Notes: a model not told the origin generated them from the sequence alone. DNA of 6,324 bases from Methanocorpusculum sp. (GCA_030539595.1 JAUNXW010000097.1:1-6324); one strand, 5' to 3'; shown: positions 1-5,868, counted from the stretch's first letter. Program-made: numbers and translations.

Positions 1-206
1 TAAGTCCAGTCTTTTAGGGCTCGTTTGTATTTGCAGAGCCCCATTTTTTCTTCGAAGGAGATTTTAAGACCTTCAAAGTTTACGGCGTAGTCAAAGTTGA
101 ATTTGCCGTACTGAAAAGTTTTGGCGTCTTCCATCTCTTTTGTTGGTTTGTAGGAGAGGTTCTGCCGTTTTCTTCTGATTGAGTTTGAGGGTATTATCAG
201 CGACAT
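1..206 (-). CDS. Hypothetical protein, 5' part only (runs off the window)
   Basis: I do not recognise this protein. From an ATG at 206-204 the minus strand stays open for 68 codons to the window edge, beginning MSLIIPSNSIRRKRQNL. It has a basic N-terminus and then a lysine-, phenylalanine- and glutamate-rich stretch. The codons (AAA, ATC, CTC, TTC, GAA) resemble those of cbiB on the same strand, which supports coding. No Shine-Dalgarno sequence precedes this ATG. The same frame is open further upstream to a TTG at 383-381, so the real start may lie there; that extension is rich in Thr, Ser, Asn and Lys and less convincing. A TATA-like tract at 425-441 would suit the longer form. No transmembrane segment or catalytic motif is visible in the part present. 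Confidence 0.45.
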   Translation of the reverse strand, partial: MSLIIPSNSIRRKRQNLSYKPTKEMEDAKTFQYGKFNFDYAVNFEGLKISFEEKMGLCKYKRALKDWT

Positions 207-424
207 TTGGTTATTGTTTATTTGTTGTGTATGATAAAGAGTGTTGCGGGTGGTTATTTTGTTGAGAAAGAGTTTAGGCTTGCGGGTAAATATTTGATTT
301 GCGAATCTTGAAAAATTCTTTGGAGGAGATTTTGATGTTGAGGTTGTTTGACTGTTGGGCTTTGAAATTATGTTGCGAGACAATCATTGTTTCAAATGTC
401 AAGTCAGACTTATTTTAGAATATC

Positions 425-441
425 TATTATAATTTTTTATA
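425..441 (-). promoter_or_regulatory. Possible TATA-box region for the leftward partial gene
   Basis: On the minus strand this tract reads TATAAAAAATTATAATA, lying between the cbiB stop and the partial gene at the left edge. An archaeal start site about 25 nt downstream would fall near 400-412, just before the TTG at 383 and an ATG at 387. The area is AT-rich, so a chance match is quite possible. Confidence 0.3.
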
Positions 442-473
442 GAAATTTCCGAATCGAAAATAACTATACAAAC

Positions 474-1436
474 TCAAAATCCCAAACCAGTAGCAAATAC
501 CATCAACTCACCAAACTCAAAAATCCCAATAAGCGCAACCCCTAAAACCGCACAAATCACAACAGCTGCCCTCATCACAAAAATAATCTTACGTCCCCCT
601 TCCTCAAGAGAAATCTCAGGGACTCCAATCTTATACACATTCGGTTTATCAAAACAAACCCCGCAGCCTCCTGCAATAAGGCTCATTGGAATACCACCGT
701 TAAAGCCCGGACGCTTCTTCCTGTCCGACTTAAACACAAACGCTGCTTTCTTAAATCTCCCGGTGCACGCAAAAATCAGAATCAGAACAGCACCCGCAAC
801 TCTTGCGGGCAAAAACGCAAAAACATCATCAGCTCTTGCCGAGAACCAGCCCAGTCTCACCCTCTCATCCTTATAACCCAGCATCGCATCCATAGTATTT
901 GCGCAGCGGAAAAGAACCGCACCGAAAATACCCGCACCGAACAAAAGTTCAAACGCAACGAACCAGAACAAAGGAGCAATAATACTGTCAACAAGATTTT
1001 CAGCCGCAGACTCATAAGCCCCCGAACGAATCTGCTCAAACGTAAGAGACTTCGTATCGCGACTGACCATATACTGAACTTTTCGCCTCGCCTCCTCCTC
1101 ATCACCCGACTTCAAAGCACCCTCAACAGCAAAAACATGCTGTTCAAGAGATTTCCAGCCAACGCAGAACGAAAGCGCAACAACCGAAAAAATCACAAAA
1201 ACCCATCCCGGCGCAAAAGCATAAATCAAAACACAAGGAAGAAGCGCGACCGCAACCGTAAAAATCCAGCCGACAACTCCTGCAAATCTCTCAAAACCCT
1301 TCGGATAAAAATTAATTCTGCCCCACAAACCGATAAGATTCCCAAGCAGAGCTACAGGATGAAATCTGCTTCGCGGGTCACCGATAATTCTGTCGAGAAT
1401 TAATCCTAAAAAAAGAATTATTGAACCGAACGCCAT
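474..1436 (-). CDS. cbiB: Adenosylcobinamide-phosphate synthase CbiB/CobD
   Basis: This membrane enzyme of late corrinoid assembly attaches the aminopropanol (phosphate) arm to adenosylcobyric acid, giving adenosylcobinamide (phosphate). At 320 aa it has the usual family length. The family signatures appear in order: GDPRSRFHPV near residues 19-28; SRDTKSL near 125-131; YESAAENLVDSIIAPLFW at 141-158; CANTMDAMLGYKDER at 178-192; WFSARADDVFAFLPARV at 197-213; and a late GIPMSLIAGGCGV segment at 248-260. Several hydrophobic stretches (near 1-15, 55-95, 153-177, 210-224 and 284-304) indicate a polytopic membrane protein. It is the last gene of the purA operon, and its ATG lies inside the preceding gene (19-nt overlap), implying coupled translation; the ribosome-binding site is weak. 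Methanogens need corrinoids for methyltransferases such as Mtr, which fits the host. The family is also called CobD. Confidence 0.95.
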   Translation of the reverse strand: MAFGSIILFLGLILDRIIGDPRSRFHPVALLGNLIGLWGRINFYPKGFERFAGVVGWIFTVAVALLPCVLIYAFAPGWVFVIFSVVALSFCVGWKSLEQHVFAVEGALKSGDEEEARRKVQYMVSRDTKSLTFEQIRSGAYESAAENLVDSIIAPLFWFVAFELLFGAGIFGAVLFRCANTMDAMLGYKDERVRLGWFSARADDVFAFLPARVAGAVLILIFACTGRFKKAAFVFKSDRKKRPGFNGGIPMSLIAGGCGVCFDKPNVYKIGVPEISLEEGGRKIIFVMRAAVVICAVLGVALIGIFEFGELMVFATGLGF

Positions 1437-1999
1437 GTAATAATAATTCCGGCAAGCATTATGGCATAAAGAATCACTGCCATCACGATATTATTAACAC
1501 CTGTCGGAACTAAAATCCACAGAAGAAGAACAAGAAGTCCGAGAACAGGGGCAATCAGATTAATAATTATCAGGCTCGGGTTAACTCTGCAAAAAGATTT
1601 TTCTGCGCGCGGTTTTTTCGCAGATTTGTCGGGCGCTTTTTCAGATTCGGAGGAATCTTCTACGGCATCCTCGGATTTCTTTGTTTCCGCATGAATAACG
1701 TTAATTGTAAAGCCCGTGCGGCGCATTCCGTAACCCGAAATCACCTGCATATCAAAACTTCCCGGGTTCGCGGTTTCAAGAATAGGAACTCTGATTTCCG
1801 ATTCGGACTCAACGTAAAGGTTTTCATATGTGAAAGGAGTGTAGGAAGCGCCTTCTGTTCGAAGGGTTGCGTGCGTTGGGGCTCCGTAATTTACAACTCT
1901 TATGTGAAGGTTAGTTCCGGGGCTTACCTCAACACTTTCCGCGGACAACTCAAGCGAGTTGATTCCAAGCCTGTTTAACTGAATTTCTACAATTGCCAT
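1418..1999 (-). CDS. Archaeal beta-domain protein with a C-terminal two-helix membrane anchor (DUF7524-like)
   Basis: The function is unknown. Residues 1-105 alternate hydrophobic and polar positions without a signal peptide and look like a small beta-sandwich; GTNLHIRVVNYGAPTHATL (28-46) resembles the strands of Ig-like domains. Residues 106-135 form a charged linker, acidic and then Lys-rich. Two hydrophobic helices follow, about 142-164 and 169-188, joined by a short uncharged turn. Basic residues before the first helix and after the second suggest that both termini, and so the beta-domain, are cytoplasmic. From memory the layout resembles the archaeal family DUF7524, known from haloarchaea and methanogens; I could not verify this. 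The start is well supported by AGAGGT six nt before the ATG. It sits 4 nt after the Trm112-like gene and overlaps cbiB by 19 nt, so it belongs to the purA operon. Confidence 0.85.
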   Translation of the reverse strand: MAIVEIQLNRLGINSLELSAESVEVSPGTNLHIRVVNYGAPTHATLRTEGASYTPFTYENLYVESESEIRVPILETANPGSFDMQVISGYGMRRTGFTINVIHAETKKSEDAVEDSSESEKAPDKSAKKPRAEKSFCRVNPSLIIINLIAPVLGLLVLLLWILVPTGVNNIVMAVILYAIMLAGIIITWRSVQ

Positions 2000-2003
2000 G
2001 TTT

Positions 2004-2183
2004 TTACCTCTGGTGTTTTGGAAGAAGATTTGCTATGCCTGAGGAAATCATATAGACCTCTTTGCATTTTTCGCAGGTGAGAAGTCCTTCTACAATTTCT
2101 GTATCATTACCCTCTATCTCTGTGACTATAAAGTTTCCTCTACATTCGGGGCAGCAGACTACATCCAGAACCCATTTTTTCAT
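2004..2183 (-). CDS. Trm112-family zinc-ribbon methyltransferase activator
   Basis: A 59-codon gene, easily missed because of its size. The protein starts MKKWVLDVVCCPECRG, has a second cysteine pair in LTCEKCKEVY (36-44) and ends SGIANLLPKHQR. The CPEC (11-14) and CEKC (37-40) pairs would bind one zinc, and the ending of the form GI-NLLP is typical of the family. Trm112 proteins are small partners that stabilise and activate SAM-dependent methyltransferases acting on tRNA, rRNA and release factor. Archaeal Trm112 is known to partner several such enzymes; which ones apply here cannot be told from the window. Its ATG lies 2 nt after the purA stop and its stop 4 nt before the next ATG, so it is the second gene of the operon and probably translated by coupling, since no clear Shine-Dalgarno is seen. 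Confidence 0.9.
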   Translation of the reverse strand: MKKWVLDVVCCPECRGNFIVTEIEGNDTEIVEGLLTCEKCKEVYMISSGIANLLPKHQR

Positions 2184-2185
2184 TT

Positions 2186-3196
2186 TTACAGCTCGTCTCT
2201 TATGTCTATAATGTGCGACTGGTCAGGACCTGTTGAGATTATTCCGACAGGTTTCTTTGTGTCGTTTTCTACGGTTTCGATGAACTTGAGCGCTTTCGGT
2301 GTGAGTTCAGAGTATTTTGTTGCCGCGTAAACGCTTTTGTCGATGTGGTCAATTCCCGTCAAGGCTATTGATGTGCAGCCGTTTATCATAGCTGAGTATC
2401 TTGCCATTTCTCCGTCCCAAGTTCCGATTCTGCGTTCTCTGTGAGTGACTGCGCCGAACTCCTGTATCCCCAAAGAGATTGACTGCTCGTGTGTGAGTTC
2501 TGTGGGGAAAGGACCTTCTCCTACTCTTGTGGGGAAGGCTTTGAAAACAACGATGACGTCGTCGATTCTTGTAGGCCCTACTCCTACATCTGCTGCCATT
2601 TGAGAGGCTGATGTGTCTTTGCTTGTTGTGTATGGGTAGTTTCCGTAGTAAAGGGAAATACCGAAGCCTTGTGTTCCTTCTATGATGACCGATTTGTCTT
2701 CGTCGAGCGCTGCGTTGACGTCTTCTGCTACATCAGTAATATATGGTGCGAGTTCGGGAACGTCGCGTGCGAGGCGTGAGCGTCTCATTACTCTGTCGGA
2801 GTTTGCAGGTCCGCAGCCGCTTCCTGTTGATCCGACTTTTTTGGATAAGTTCGGGTCGGTTTTGTCGAGCTGAATGTGTTCGGGTTCGATTACTCCGCAG
2901 CGTCCGTCAATTTTTGTTCTGCCTGAGCATTTTAGTAAGTCAAGTTCGTGCGCAAATACACGCGGGTCTACTAATACGCCGCTTCCAATCATCAGTTGTG
3001 CGGGAGGATATAAAAATCCCGAAGGAACCATACGGACAACGTATTTTGTGTCGTTTACGTTTATGGTATGACCTGCGTTAGGTCCAACCCCGCCGCGTGC
3101 TATGATGGCGGCTTTATCTTTATTTGCTACGTGTGCGACGATTTTTCCCTTGCCTTCGTCGCCGAAGAAACCACCAACGATGATTGTGCCTGACAT
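2186..3196 (-). CDS. purA: Adenylosuccinate synthetase, short archaeal form
   Basis: Cytoplasmic enzyme that joins IMP and aspartate using GTP, the first committed step from IMP to AMP. At 336 aa it matches the short archaeal class (bacterial enzymes are about 430 aa). Visible signatures: GDEGKGK at 12-18, with Asp13 as the expected catalytic base; NAGHT at 40-44, with His43 as the catalytic histidine; STGSGCGPA at 123-131; EGTQGFG at 173-179 and YPYTTSKDT at 187-195 around the IMP site; TRVGEGPFPTE at 223-233; RRIGTWDGE at 255-263 in the region that binds aspartate and IMP. All catalytic positions I can judge are intact. It is the first gene of a four-gene operon. The ATG lies about 27 nt from the centre of a TATA box with no room for a Shine-Dalgarno, pointing to a leaderless transcript. 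Its first 64 coding bases and promoter are duplicated at 4481-4573. Confidence 0.97.
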   Translation of the reverse strand: MSGTIIVGGFFGDEGKGKIVAHVANKDKAAIIARGGVGPNAGHTINVNDTKYVVRMVPSGFLYPPAQLMIGSGVLVDPRVFAHELDLLKCSGRTKIDGRCGVIEPEHIQLDKTDPNLSKKVGSTGSGCGPANSDRVMRRSRLARDVPELAPYITDVAEDVNAALDEDKSVIIEGTQGFGISLYYGNYPYTTSKDTSASQMAADVGVGPTRIDDVIVVFKAFPTRVGEGPFPTELTHEQSISLGIQEFGAVTHRERRIGTWDGEMARYSAMINGCTSIALTGIDHIDKSVYAATKYSELTPKALKFIETVENDTKKPVGIISTGPDQSHIIDIRDEL

Positions 3197-3225
3197 TTTT
3201 TATCAATATTATTTGTATGTTATAA
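3133..3225. repeat. Direct repeat copy A: purA 5' end and promoter
   Basis: These 93 bp recur at 4481-4573 in the same orientation (offset 1348) with a single difference: C at 3174 versus T at 4522 on the plus strand. The unit spans from inside purA codon 22 to the TATA box. Just outside it, on the upstream side, similarity falls quickly. Copy A is the functional purA start. Confidence 0.95.
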
Positions 3226-3226
3226 A
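3219..3226 (-). promoter_or_regulatory. TATA box of the purA operon
   Basis: The minus strand reads TTTATAAC here, preceded by the purine/pyrimidine-mixed stretch CCTTATC where a BRE could lie. The centre is about 27 nt from the purA ATG, which places the expected start site at or next to the ATG. No other promoter-like gap exists within the operon, so this probably drives all four genes. The box is repeated in the decayed copy at 4567-4574 with its upstream flank changed. Confidence 0.6.
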
Positions 3227-3669
3227 GATAAGGACTTTGGATAATATGTGTTCCGGACTTAGAGTTTGTCATGTAGTTATGAGATGTTTTAATGTTAGGA
3301 TTTTAGATTGCTTTGCGAGACACCGAAAATCACTAAAATTCGACTAAATATACAAAAGATTGAGTGTGAATCTATTCAGACTAATTTTGACGATGAGAAT
3401 ATTATATGCTCTTCTTGGGCATTTTAGGAAATAGTAAACAGTGAATCTATGATTTACGTTCACTGTTTCCCATTTCATGAAAAACCAAAGAAGAGTATAC
3501 AGTATCGTTATTAAAATAAGATATATAACAGAATCTACGATTTGACAGCTGCATTAAGTTCATTATATCAAAATGTTTGAGATTTAAAAAAAAGGTAAAT
3601 TGTTTTTATGTTTGTCATAATTTAACCCAACAATTAAATCACTGCGACACAAACAATTCATTAATAAAA
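3227..3669. other. Gene-free stretch of about 440 bp between purA and the CcdA-like gene
   Basis: I see no convincing gene on either strand: plus-strand frames are short, and the TTG-initiated extension of the next gene (3577) encodes a polar segment unlike an N-terminus. The stretch contains a long palindrome (separate entry) and a repeated short word: GTGAATCTAT occurs at 3366-3375 and 3441-3450, and GAATCTAYGATTT at 3443-3455 and 3531-3543. The region just before the CcdA-like ATG is AT-rich with TATA-like words around 3616-3625, but none is well placed. Confidence 0.6.
3399..3505. repeat. Imperfect palindrome, 47-nt arms around a 13-nt loop
   Basis: The arms are 3399-3445 and 3459-3505. 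Aligned without gaps, the left arm and the reverse complement of the right arm agree at about 37 of 47 positions. Three of the differences would be G-U pairs in plus-strand RNA. The core is a perfect 10-bp stem, AAACAGTGAA (3436-3445) with TTCACTGTTT (3459-3468). An outer perfect block pairs CTCTTCTT (3409/3410 onward) with AAGAAGAG. It encodes no protein. It could be a decayed miniature inverted-repeat element, a structured RNA, or a site for a dimeric protein; nothing here decides between these. Confidence 0.8.
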
Positions 3670-4344
3670 ATGACAGCAGTTTTTGACCCGTCTGTTCTCG
3701 GAATTTTTATCTTTGGGCTTCTGGCAGGAATTTGTCCCTGTAACAGTGTGCTCTGTTTAGGGCTTATAGGATATCTCACAAGCGGAAAAACAAAACTGTC
3801 ACTGCCGAATATCTTAAAACTGGTCTTCGCATTTTCTCTTGGAACAATTATAGTCCTACTCCCTCTCGGATTTCTCGCAGGATTTATAGGGGATTATATT
3901 CTGTTTATCAGCGAAGCGGCGGCTTGGATTTGTGGCGGGGCTTTACTGATTCTAATGGGGTTTCAGCTTCTGCATTTATACAAACCGCCCATCAGAAAAA
4001 TATTTAATTTCTTCAAAAGACCGAACTCATATACAATTACCGGAGCATTTCTTCTCGGATTGTCATTTGGAGCAATTACAATTGGCAGAGGTGCTCCAAT
4101 GCTTATAATTGTTCTGACATATATCGCACTTTATCAGACAGCGGTTCAGGGACTTTTTACAATACTGATTTATTCTGTCGGGCTTGCAATTCCTTTGATG
4201 ATTTTGAGTTCTGTCGGCGGAGTAATAGGACAAAAAATAAAATCGATTACAAAATTAAGCGGAAAAGCAATTGACATAATAATCGGTGTGATGATTATCG
4301 GGATTGGAATTTATTTCATAATTATGGGGATACTCGCGATTTGA
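3670..4344 (+). CDS. CcdA/DsbD-like six-helix membrane protein
   Basis: A 224-aa polytopic membrane protein with about six hydrophobic helices: near residues 7-35, 48-76, 82-102, 123-150, 158-185 and 200-222. The first helix carries GICPCNSVLCLGLIGYL (20-36), resembling the proline-cysteine motif of CcdA and the DsbD membrane core, which pass reducing equivalents across the membrane using one cysteine in helix 1 and another in helix 4. Helix 4 here reads SFGAITIGRGAPML (132-145): the glycine/proline frame is kept but the expected cysteine position holds Arg140. So it has the family's fold but probably not the usual disulfide chemistry; it may have a transport role or use Cys22, Cys24, Cys29 or Cys88 differently. 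I chose the ATG at 3670, because the TTG extension to 3577 adds 31 polar residues. No Shine-Dalgarno or thioredoxin-like neighbour is seen. Confidence 0.75.
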   Translation: MTAVFDPSVLGIFIFGLLAGICPCNSVLCLGLIGYLTSGKTKLSLPNILKLVFAFSLGTIIVLLPLGFLAGFIGDYILFISEAAAWICGGALLILMGFQLLHLYKPPIRKIFNFFKRPNSYTITGAFLLGLSFGAITIGRGAPMLIIVLTYIALYQTAVQGLFTILIYSVGLAIPLMILSSVGGVIGQKIKSITKLSGKAIDIIIGVMIIGIGIYFIIMGILAI

Positions 4345-4356
4345 AATTATTTATCG

Positions 4357-4368
4357 CCCATTTTTTAC
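4357..4368 (+). terminator. T-rich terminator after the CcdA-like gene
   Basis: About 16 nt past the stop codon the plus strand reads GCCCATTTTTTACT. A T6 run without a clear hairpin is the usual archaeal termination signal. Confidence 0.45.
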
Positions 4369-4451
4369 TTACATCCTCTATAAGTTTTGTAAAATCAACC
4401 GCTTTTTGTAATCATAGGTTTTTTGGATATGTTTGAATCTGCCTTGTTGAG

Positions 4452-4544
4452 CCTAATGCGTTATGGTTCAACTCCGCCCTGTGCGACGATTTTTCCCTTG
4501 CCTTCGTCGCCGAAGAAACCATCAACGATGATTGTGCCTGACAT
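4452..4544 (-). pseudogene. Decayed duplicate of the purA 5' end
   Basis: From an ATG at 4544-4542 the minus strand repeats purA codons 1-21 with one change, Gly8 to Asp (GGT to GAT), in the conserved glycine just before GDEGKGK. It then skips 36 nt, equal to purA codons 22-33, with the break at the 4-base word GCAC that flanks this segment in the real gene. Similarity resumes with GGCGGAGTTGAACC matching codons 35-40 (GGVGPN). An extra A after CC shifts the frame straight into TAA, so the readable peptide is only 27 residues (4544 to 4461) and ends QGGVEP. The GCATTAGG after the stop still resembles GCAGG of codons 41-42, showing this is a decayed gene rather than a designed short peptide. 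It cannot make a working enzyme. Confidence 0.85.
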
Positions 4545-4573
4545 TTTTTATCAATATTATTTGTATGTTATAA
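4481..4573. repeat. Direct repeat copy B: displaced purA 5' end and promoter
   Basis: Matches 3133-3225 at 92 of 93 positions in the same orientation. The TATA core TTATAAC is kept, but the base pairs on its upstream side differ (AATTATAAC instead of CTTTATAAC on the minus strand), which may weaken transcription. Weak similarity may continue about 13 bp further upstream (ACAAGGGCTT versus ATAAGGACTT on the plus strand). Confidence 0.95.
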
Positions 4574-4696
4574 TTACAAGGGCTTGCGTATCGTGATGTA
4601 CCCTACGCTAACAAATTATCCGACAACAATTATTCATGGATTAATTTAAGTCCCAGATTTCCCTATTGGACAAACTCAAATTTATACTTGAAAAAT

Positions 4697-5821
4697 CTAT
4701 CCGATGATGTACTTATAATATTTGAATTTTCTTATGATGTAAACAAATATCATACTTAAAGCGAGTGTGAGGATGAATGTCAATGGATAATATATTATTG
4801 TCTCGTAAGTAATCCCAAATATTTTTCCAACGTATATAAGTCCTGTTTGGAAGAATGGATGTATCAGATATATTCCAAATGAGTATAAACTAACGGTAAG
4901 CAGCCATTTGAAATTTTTATTTGAGTTTGTGATTTTGTTACTTACCGCAAACAAAAGTGCAAAGATAAATAAATAGAACAGAGGCTGTATCAATGATTCA
5001 ATAAATGTAAATGAGATGTCAGGGATTGAATTATATGAGCCGTAGATATATATGCCTGTCAACCATAATCCGCTTCCGATTATTGTAAATATTATTGTCG
5101 GTGTAACAAATGTCAAGATTGACTTTTTTAAAACCCATTCTTTAATAGTTGGATAATGTTTGCAGATGTAAATTCCAAAAACTAAATAAAATATTTCACA
5201 GAAAAATATTTTGTTAGTTATTGACAAATCATATCCAAAAAGATGAAGTTGAAAATTTGCTCCAAATATCTGCCATCCAAGTTGTAATACTAAAGCTAAT
5301 ACCAAAAATAACCAATCAGTTCCTCTGTCTAAAAAGAAATTATATATTTTTATGATTACCGGGTACAGTAGATATAACTCAATTATTATCAGGAAAAACC
5401 AAAGATGATAGTACCCGCCTGCAGCTAAGTAGGCGTATGCTATTTGTAATATTGATGGAAATGTAAACGTCCCTGTTTTGTATGCAGCAATAAACGCATT
5501 AAATATCAGATAAAATGTTGTGAATAATAAATACGGCGGAATTATTCTCCAGAATCTTTTTTGATAAAATTCTTTCTGGGAGTAATTTTTCTGATATTTA
5601 AGATAAAGTACGAAGCCGGATATAAATATAAACAGAGGGACGGCGAAATGTGAAAAAATATCAATTCCAATATTTACAACCATCAATGCATTAATATTTG
5701 GAATTGCTGTAAAACCGGCTGAAACATGGATTGCCAATACAGCAAGAATAGCGAAGGCTCTTAAATAATCCATTTCCGGCACATGAGTATTTTGTTTATT
5801 CATCCATATTTTGTAAGCCAT
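4697..5821 (-). CDS. Acyltransferase-3 family integral membrane protein
   Basis: A 374-aa polytopic membrane protein of the acyltransferase 3 family (OafA/WecH type), which moves acetyl, succinyl or other acyl groups onto surface sugars and related molecules. Visible family features: MDYLRAFAILAVLAIHVSAG (17-36), with His32 at the usual histidine position; PLFIFISGFVL (62-72); FYQKRFWRIIPPYLLF (85-100), the conserved basic loop; HLWFFLIIIELYLLYP (139-154); and SFGIYLIHPFF (314-324). About ten hydrophobic helices are visible. The acceptor cannot be predicted; methanogen S-layer glycans or other exported glycans are plausible. The ATG at 5821 is the most upstream start; Met7 is an alternative, and neither has a good Shine-Dalgarno. 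Base composition is clearly more AT-rich than the purA operon, suggesting accessory or acquired DNA. It is divergent from the regulator at 5892. Confidence 0.88.
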   Translation of the reverse strand: MAYKIWMNKQNTHVPEMDYLRAFAILAVLAIHVSAGFTAIPNINALMVVNIGIDIFSHFAVPLFIFISGFVLYLKYQKNYSQKEFYQKRFWRIIPPYLLFTTFYLIFNAFIAAYKTGTFTFPSILQIAYAYLAAGGYYHLWFFLIIIELYLLYPVIIKIYNFFLDRGTDWLFLVLALVLQLGWQIFGANFQLHLFGYDLSITNKIFFCEIFYLVFGIYICKHYPTIKEWVLKKSILTFVTPTIIFTIIGSGLWLTGIYIYGSYNSIPDISFTFIESLIQPLFYLFIFALLFAVSNKITNSNKNFKWLLTVSLYSFGIYLIHPFFQTGLIYVGKIFGITYETIIYYPLTFILTLALSMIFVYIIRKFKYYKYIIG

Positions 5822-5827
5822 TGTCTT

Positions 5828-5868
5828 ACTTTAATCTTTCCAAGTCTTGCTTAAAGTAATACACTTGG
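5828..5868. promoter_or_regulatory. Overlapping dyads in the divergent promoter region (candidate operator)
   Basis: Two inverted repeats interlock: ACTTTAA (5828-5834) with TTAAAGT (5851-5857), and CCAAGT (5840-5845) with ACTTGG (5863-5868). They lie in the 70 bp between the acyltransferase and regulator starts. TTAAAGT and its partner are also TATA-like and roughly placed to serve either gene with a very short leader. Ribbon-helix-helix dimers bind such short repeats, so the neighbouring regulator is the natural candidate to bind here. Binding is inferred. Confidence 0.4.

Larger units (their letters stand above)
4345..4696. other. Intergenic stretch of about 350 bp with only gene remnants
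   Basis: It holds the terminator tract of the CcdA-like gene, the purA remnant and its promoter copy, and an apparently empty segment (4574-4696) before the end of the acyltransferase gene. A minus-strand segment at about 4405-4361 would read KAVDFTKLIEDVSKK, loosely like PurA residues 301-315 (KALKFIETVENDTKK); this may be a trace of the duplicate's 3' end or chance. A short dyad GCGTA (4586-4590) with TACGC (4604-4608) is also present. Confidence 0.5.

Noticed and set aside
1137..1403. Plus-strand ORF of 88 codons across cbiB
   Set aside because: It is antisense to a gene with clear CbiB motifs, and its Lys/Asn/Arg-rich translation is typical of a shadow frame.
2682..3081. Plus-strand ORFs opposite purA
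   Set aside because: Overlapping antisense frames inside an unmistakable PurA gene; Ser/Arg-rich translations without any motif.
371..3322. Shared word TTGCGAGACA near 373-382 and 3313-3322
   Set aside because: A 10-base exact match with only loose flanking similarity in AT-rich non-coding DNA; too weak to call a repeat family.
3361..3545. CRISPR-like array from the repeated GAATCTA words
   Set aside because: Only three short, unequal words at uneven spacing, with no 25-40 nt repeats and no cas genes.
3577..3669. TTG-initiated N-terminal extension of the CcdA-like protein
   Set aside because: It adds 31 polar residues before a helix that fits a protein starting at the ATG at 3670, and there is no ribosome-binding site for the TTG.
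4461..4480. tRNA T-arm-like word GGTTCAACTCC
   Set aside because: The flanking bases do not form a 5-bp T stem and no other tRNA arms surround it; the word is explained by similarity to purA codons 35-40.
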